Origin: Streptomyces sp. NBC_01294
GTDB taxonomy: Bacteria > Actinomycetota > Actinomycetes > Streptomycetales > Streptomycetaceae
Direction: 5' to 3'
Length of the DNA: 64,000 bases
NCBI RefSeq assembly: GCF_035917235.1
Contig: NZ_CP108423.1
Coordinates: 558,001-622,000, forward strand
Position numbers and translations under genes: made by a program. The notes under the pieces were generated by a model that worked only from the letters and a program-made list of their open reading frames with translations, was not told the DNA's origin and did not search any database. Shown here piece after piece: positions 60,583 to 64,000 of this stretch. Every line of letters begins with the position of its first letter. The stretch's first letter is position 1.

Positions 60583-62385
60583 ATGTCCGCAAGCGCTTCA
60601 CGCACTTCCCCCGCCGCCCTCCCGTCCAGACGTACGGTCCTCGCCGGTACCGGGGCCGGGATGCTTGCCGCCACCGTGCTCCCGTCCGCCGCGGCGCGGG
60701 CCGACAGCGCCCAGGACGGGCCCCCGCTCGGCGAGTACGACGTCGTCGTGGTCGGTTCCGGGGCCGCCGGGATGACCGCCGCGCTCACCGCCGCCCGGCG
60801 GGGGCTGAGCGTGCTGGTGGTCGAGAAGGCCCCCACCTTCGGCGGATCGGCCGCACGTTCCGGGGCCGGCATCTGGCTCCCCAACAATTCGGTGATCCTG
60901 GGCGCGGGCGTGCCGGACACCCCGCAGAAGGCGGCGACGTACCTCGCGGCCGTCGTCGGGCCGGAGGTTCCGGCCGACCGCCAGGCCGCGTTCCTCGCCA
61001 ACGGGCCCCGGATGCTGGACTTCGTGATGGCCAACAGCCCGCTCGGGTTCCGCTTCATGGAGGGGTACAGCGACTACTACCCGAATCTGCCGGGCGGGCT
61101 GCCGAACGGCCGCTCCATCGAGCCGGACCAGCTCGACGGCCGGCTACTGGGCGCCGAACTGGCCCGCCTGAACCCCGCGTACATGCCGGTACCGGCCGGG
61201 ATGGTGGTCTTCAGCCAGGACTACAAGTGGCTGAACCTCGCGGCGGTCAGCGCCAAGGGGCTCGCCGTGTCGACCGAGTGCCTGGCGCGCGGCACGAAGG
61301 CGGCACTGCGCGGCGAGAAGCCGCTGACGATGGGCCAGTCCCTGGCGGCCGGGCTGCGCGTCGGGCTGCAGCGGGCGGGGGTGCCGGTGTGGCTGAACAG
61401 TCCGCTGGTCGATCTGGTCCGGGAGGGTGGCGCGGACGGTCCCGTGACGGGGGTCGTGGTGGAGAAGGAGGGCGTACGGGGCACGGTACGGGCCCGGCGC
61501 GGGGTGATCATCGGCTCGGGCGGGTTCGAGCACAACGCGGCGATGCGGGCGCAGTACCAGCAGCAGCCGATCGGCACGCAGTGGTCGGTCGGCGCGAAGG
61601 AGAACACCGGCGACGGGATCCGGGCGGGGCAGCGGGCCGGGGCGGCACTGGCCCTGATGGACGACGCTTGGTGGGGTCCGTCGATCCCGCTGCCCGGGGA
61701 GCCGTACTTCTGCCTCGCCGAGCGGACCCTGCCGGGCGGGCTGATCGTGAACGCGAACGGCGCGCGGTTCGTCAACGAGGCGGCGCCCTACGGCGACGTG
61801 GTGCACGTGATGTACGAGAAGGACCGGGGCGCGGCCGGCTCGCACATCCCGGCGTGGCTGATCGTGGATCAGAACTACCGCAACAAGTACCTGTTCAAGG
61901 ACATCCTGCCGACGCTCCCCTTCCCGGACTCGTGGTACCAGGCGGGCGCGGCGAAGAAGGCGTGGACGTGGGACGCGCTGGCCGGCCAGATCGGGGTTCC
62001 GGCGGGTGCGCTGCGGGCGACCCTGGGCCGGTTCAACGCGCAGGCGTGGAGCGGGACCGACTCCGACTTCCACCGGGGGGCCACGGCGTACGACCACTAC
62101 TACACGGACCCGAACGTGCACCCGAACTCGTGCCTGGCACCGATCTGGGCCCCGCCGTTCTACGCGTTCAAGATCGTCCCGGGGGACCTCGGCACGAAGG
62201 GCGGCATCGTCACGGACGCGCGGGCCCGGGCCCTGCGGGAGGACGGCTCGGTGATCCGCGGCCTGTACGCGGCGGGCAACGCCAGCGCCGCGGTGATGGG
62301 GCACAGCTACGCGGGCGCCGGATCGACGATCGGCCCCGCGATGACGTTCGGCTACGTGGCGGCGAACGACATCGCGGACGCGTGA
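60583..62385 (+). CDS. KstD-like FAD-dependent dehydrogenase with Tat-like signal
   Basis: The 600-residue protein has a twin-Arg signal (SRRTVLAGTGAGMLAATVL) and then the FAD-binding VVVVGSGAAGMTAALTAARR. The order is that of 3-ketosteroid-delta1-dehydrogenases and fumarate-reductase-like flavoproteins: KAPTFGGSAARSGAGIWLPN, IGSGGFEHNAAMRAQY, GGLIVNANGARFVNEAAPYG, GDLGTKGGIVTDARARALRE, and the C-terminal YAAGNASAAVMGHSYAGAGS. KstD introduces a 1,2-double bond in steroid ring A. The Tat-like leader is unusual for KstD, so the substrate is uncertain. GGAG precedes the ATG. Confidence 0.85.
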   Translation: MSASASRTSPAALPSRRTVLAGTGAGMLAATVLPSAAARADSAQDGPPLGEYDVVVVGSGAAGMTAALTAARRGLSVLVVEKAPTFGGSAARSGAGIWLPNNSVILGAGVPDTPQKAATYLAAVVGPEVPADRQAAFLANGPRMLDFVMANSPLGFRFMEGYSDYYPNLPGGLPNGRSIEPDQLDGRLLGAELARLNPAYMPVPAGMVVFSQDYKWLNLAAVSAKGLAVSTECLARGTKAALRGEKPLTMGQSLAAGLRVGLQRAGVPVWLNSPLVDLVREGGADGPVTGVVVEKEGVRGTVRARRGVIIGSGGFEHNAAMRAQYQQQPIGTQWSVGAKENTGDGIRAGQRAGAALALMDDAWWGPSIPLPGEPYFCLAERTLPGGLIVNANGARFVNEAAPYGDVVHVMYEKDRGAAGSHIPAWLIVDQNYRNKYLFKDILPTLPFPDSWYQAGAAKKAWTWDALAGQIGVPAGALRATLGRFNAQAWSGTDSDFHRGATAYDHYYTDPNVHPNSCLAPIWAPPFYAFKIVPGDLGTKGGIVTDARARALREDGSVIRGLYAAGNASAAVMGHSYAGAGSTIGPAMTFGYVAANDIADA

Positions 62386-62418
62386 TCGAGCGGCCGGCGC
62401 CCGGGCACGCCCTGGATC

Positions 62419-62919
62419 CTAGCCCTGCTGGAAGAGCTCGGCGGGGAGCGGCTTCAGGAGGGCGTAGAGGTCATCGGTGATCGGGCGGTCCCAGCTGGCG
62501 ATGGTGACCAGCACGTTGTCACTGCGGTCGAACTGGACGCAGGAGATGCGGGACTCCGACAGCTTGACCTTCCGGACGATGAGGAGGTTGTCACCCTGCA
62601 TGACGGGGCAGTCCTCGATGCCGGTGACCTCGACGTCCTCGTCGTTCTCCAGCGCGTCGAGGAGCTGGGCCACCTCGAAGGGCACCTGGCCCTCGGTGAG
62701 GTCCCGGGCCGGGGAACCCTCGGGGAGGTTTCCGATGATCATCGCGGGGCCGCGTCCGCCGAACAGGTCGTAGCGGAGGAAGACACCCTGGCAGCTGCCG
62801 TCGGGCGCGGGCAGCAGCCCGGCCCCGAGATTGCCAGGCCAGTCCCCCGGGTCCATGGCCAGGACGTCGAAGTCCGGGCCGGCGGGTGTGGCGGCGCGGT
62901 GGCGGCGGAGGAAGGACAT
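62419..62919 (-). CDS. Hypothetical protein (166 aa)
   Basis: A cytoplasmic alpha/beta protein (FDVLAMDPGDWPGNLGAGLL, GVFLRYDLFGGRGPAMIIG, VEVTGIEDCPVMQGDNLLIV, SCVQFDRSDNVLVTIASWDR). No family is recognised, but the beta-rich pattern and two Cys suggest a compact fold. Coding bias is strong and it is convergent with the KstD-like gene. Confidence 0.75.
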   Translation of the reverse strand: MSFLRRHRAATPAGPDFDVLAMDPGDWPGNLGAGLLPAPDGSCQGVFLRYDLFGGRGPAMIIGNLPEGSPARDLTEGQVPFEVAQLLDALENDEDVEVTGIEDCPVMQGDNLLIVRKVKLSESRISCVQFDRSDNVLVTIASWDRPITDDLYALLKPLPAELFQQG

Positions 62920-63029
62920 GCCGCCATGGTACGTGGCCGCACGGCTTTTCCGGCCCGGGGGCCCTCATCCCGGCGGCCGCCGCGGCCGGGCGCGCCGGGC
63001 CGGCCGTGCGGGCGCGCCGGGCCGGCGGG

Positions 63030-63790
63030 TCAGACCGGTGGGACCAGCGTGAAGTAGTACGGGAGCAGGGCGGCGTCGCCCGTGACCCGCAGGCCGGTGG
63101 CGGGCAGACGTTGCCAGAGGAAGAGCGCGAGGTCCGGGGCCGGGCCCGCGACCTCGACGTCCGCGGGGGCGGTGGAGCCGGGCTCCGGCAGGACCCGGTC
63201 CGGTGTGAAGACCACCGTCCAGGATTCCGGCCCGTCCGTACGCCGGAAGCGGTAACGCTCGCCCCGGCCGACGGGGGCGGCCTGCCAGGAGCGGCGGGCC
63301 GGGGCCATCACCTCGAAGGTCTGGGTGACGGCGTCCGCCGCGAGGGCCGGGTCGAGCGGGGCGGGCGTTCCGGTCGCGGATTGCGCGTCCCAGCGTGGAC
63401 GGCCAGCTCGATCAGCTGCATCCGCAGCCAGAAGCCCGAGGTCTGCTCGTCCGACCAGGTCCACACCCGGGTGTCCGGCCCCAGCTCGCCCAGCAGCTCC
63501 CCCAGCTCCCGGGCGCCCTCGGCGAACCACTCGGTCAGCGCCTCCGGGTCGGCCGGGGCCTGCGGGAGCCCGAGGCCGGCGGGGTCGGGCGGGGTCGCGA
63601 GCCGCTCCCGCAGGACGTGTACCAGGTAGCGGTGCACGCCCCCGAGGTGTCCGACGAGGTCGCAGACCGACCAGCCCGGGCACGAGGGGACCTGCGGGGC
63701 CGGCCCGCCGAGGTCGAAGGCGTGGCGGACGGCCTTCTCAAAGGCCGCCGCCTCGCTCCGGAAGAGGGACATCCGGTGGAGGTGATCCAT
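63030..63790 (-). pseudogene. Frameshifted maleylpyruvate-isomerase-fold (MDMPI) protein
   Basis: From ATG 63790 the frame encodes an MDMPI-type DinB-like N-terminal domain: MDHLHRMSLFRSEAAAFEKA, VPSCPGWSVCDLVGHLGGVH, WTWSDEQTSGFWLRMQLIEL. At 63390-63400 a single base is missing in the sequence CCAGCGTGG. Adding one G gives ELAVHRWDAQSATG and joins the rest: MAPARRSWQAAPVGRGERYR, WTVVFTPDRV and DVEVAGPAPDLALFLWQRLP. Both halves are well conserved, so this may be a sequencing error. The family includes mycothiol-dependent enzymes. Confidence 0.8.
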
Positions 63791-63962
63791 ACGGTTGACC
63801 CTGCCCGCCGGACGGCGGAACCTCCCGCCTTGCGCTACGGGCGAACGCCTCCGGCGCGGCCGGCGGACCGGCGGAATCACGCACCACCACACCGCCGCAC
63901 CGCCGCACTGGCGCACCGGCGAGCACGGCATCGCCGGCTTCCGGAACCGGTGCCCCGGCGGC

Positions 63963-64000
63963 CTACGGCGCGTACGAGTCCAGGACGGCCGGGAGGCCCG
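63963..64000 (-). CDS. Possible 3' end of a gene continuing beyond the window
   Basis: On the minus strand the last bases read GLPAVLDSYAP followed by TAG, a plausible C-terminus. Only 12 codons are visible; the assignment is tentative. Confidence 0.25.
   Translation of the reverse strand, partial: GLPAVLDSYAP

Overview
The window is actinobacterial and almost certainly Streptomyces. Base composition is very GC-rich with G/C at nearly all third codon positions. TTA codons are confined to a few genes. The gene content is typical of the genus: a subtilisin-inhibitor-type protease inhibitor, an NsdA/NsdB-like TPR regulator, Roadblock/LC7 genes, WYL, PucR and SpoIIE-type regulators, and wall-polymer synthesis. 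Most genes are short monocistrons or two-gene operons of housekeeping or accessory type. No rRNA or tRNA gene, prophage or CRISPR array was seen.

Layout. 0-6 kb: a Nudix operon with a possible leader ORF, a VanW-domain wall protein, a DUF418-type membrane protein and the first of two paralogous small lipoproteins. 6-8.3 kb: a broken lipoprotein gene, an acetyltransferase and a DUF1801 protein. 8.6-16.4 kb: the most interesting block, a predicted RNA-repair locus. A + strand operon encodes an RNA ligase-polynucleotide kinase fusion and a 978-residue protein joining MJ1316, EEP, 2H phosphoesterase and poly(A)-polymerase-like domains. A converging - strand pair encodes an HD hydrolase and a second RNA ligase of the DraRnl/Rnl5 type. 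An oxidoreductase gene and a 16-bp minisatellite lie between the two arms. 16.5-25.3 kb: an SDR, a frameshifted peptidoglycan-binding protein, an MFS exporter, the second lipoprotein paralogue (TTA at codon 3), small secreted or membrane proteins, and an S24/S26 peptidase-like/GNAT fusion.

25.3-26.4 kb holds an intact IS481-family element with CCTAGG target duplications, inserted exactly at the stop codon of a WYL regulator. That regulator is divergent from a DUF3224 gene across a perfect 10-bp-arm palindrome. 28-31 kb carries a large secreted lectin-like protein. Downstream of it is a 59-codon membrane-protein ORF containing four TTA codons in 24-bp repeats. 31-39.8 kb: an XRE-cupin/MFS divergent pair, a cNMP-domain protein, a TTA-containing protease inhibitor, an ATP-grasp/GNAT pair, a sirtuin and a PhnB-like protein. 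40-43.5 kb: a 1192-residue GT2-CDP-glycerol glycerophosphotransferase, probably for teichoic-acid-like polymer synthesis.

43.7-46.4 kb: three Roadblock/LC7-type genes, a DUF4388-like gene and an IclR-type HTH-only gene, with no GTPase among them. 47-52.6 kb: a TetR gene next to a PucR regulator across a 16-bp perfect palindrome, then a PucR regulator-KimA-like potassium transporter operon. 52.7-55.5 kb: a two-subunit molybdenum hydroxylase. 56-62.4 kb: a PAS-SpoIIE phosphatase, the NsdB-like regulator divergent from a TTA-containing phosphotransferase, and a KstD-like flavoprotein. The right end holds a small hypothetical gene and a frameshifted maleylpyruvate-isomerase-fold gene.

Three otherwise well-formed genes (near 6.4, 17.5 and 63.4 kb) each carry one single-base frameshift next to a C/G run. 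They could be pseudogenes or sequencing errors. All functional calls come from reading motifs and context; no database search was possible.
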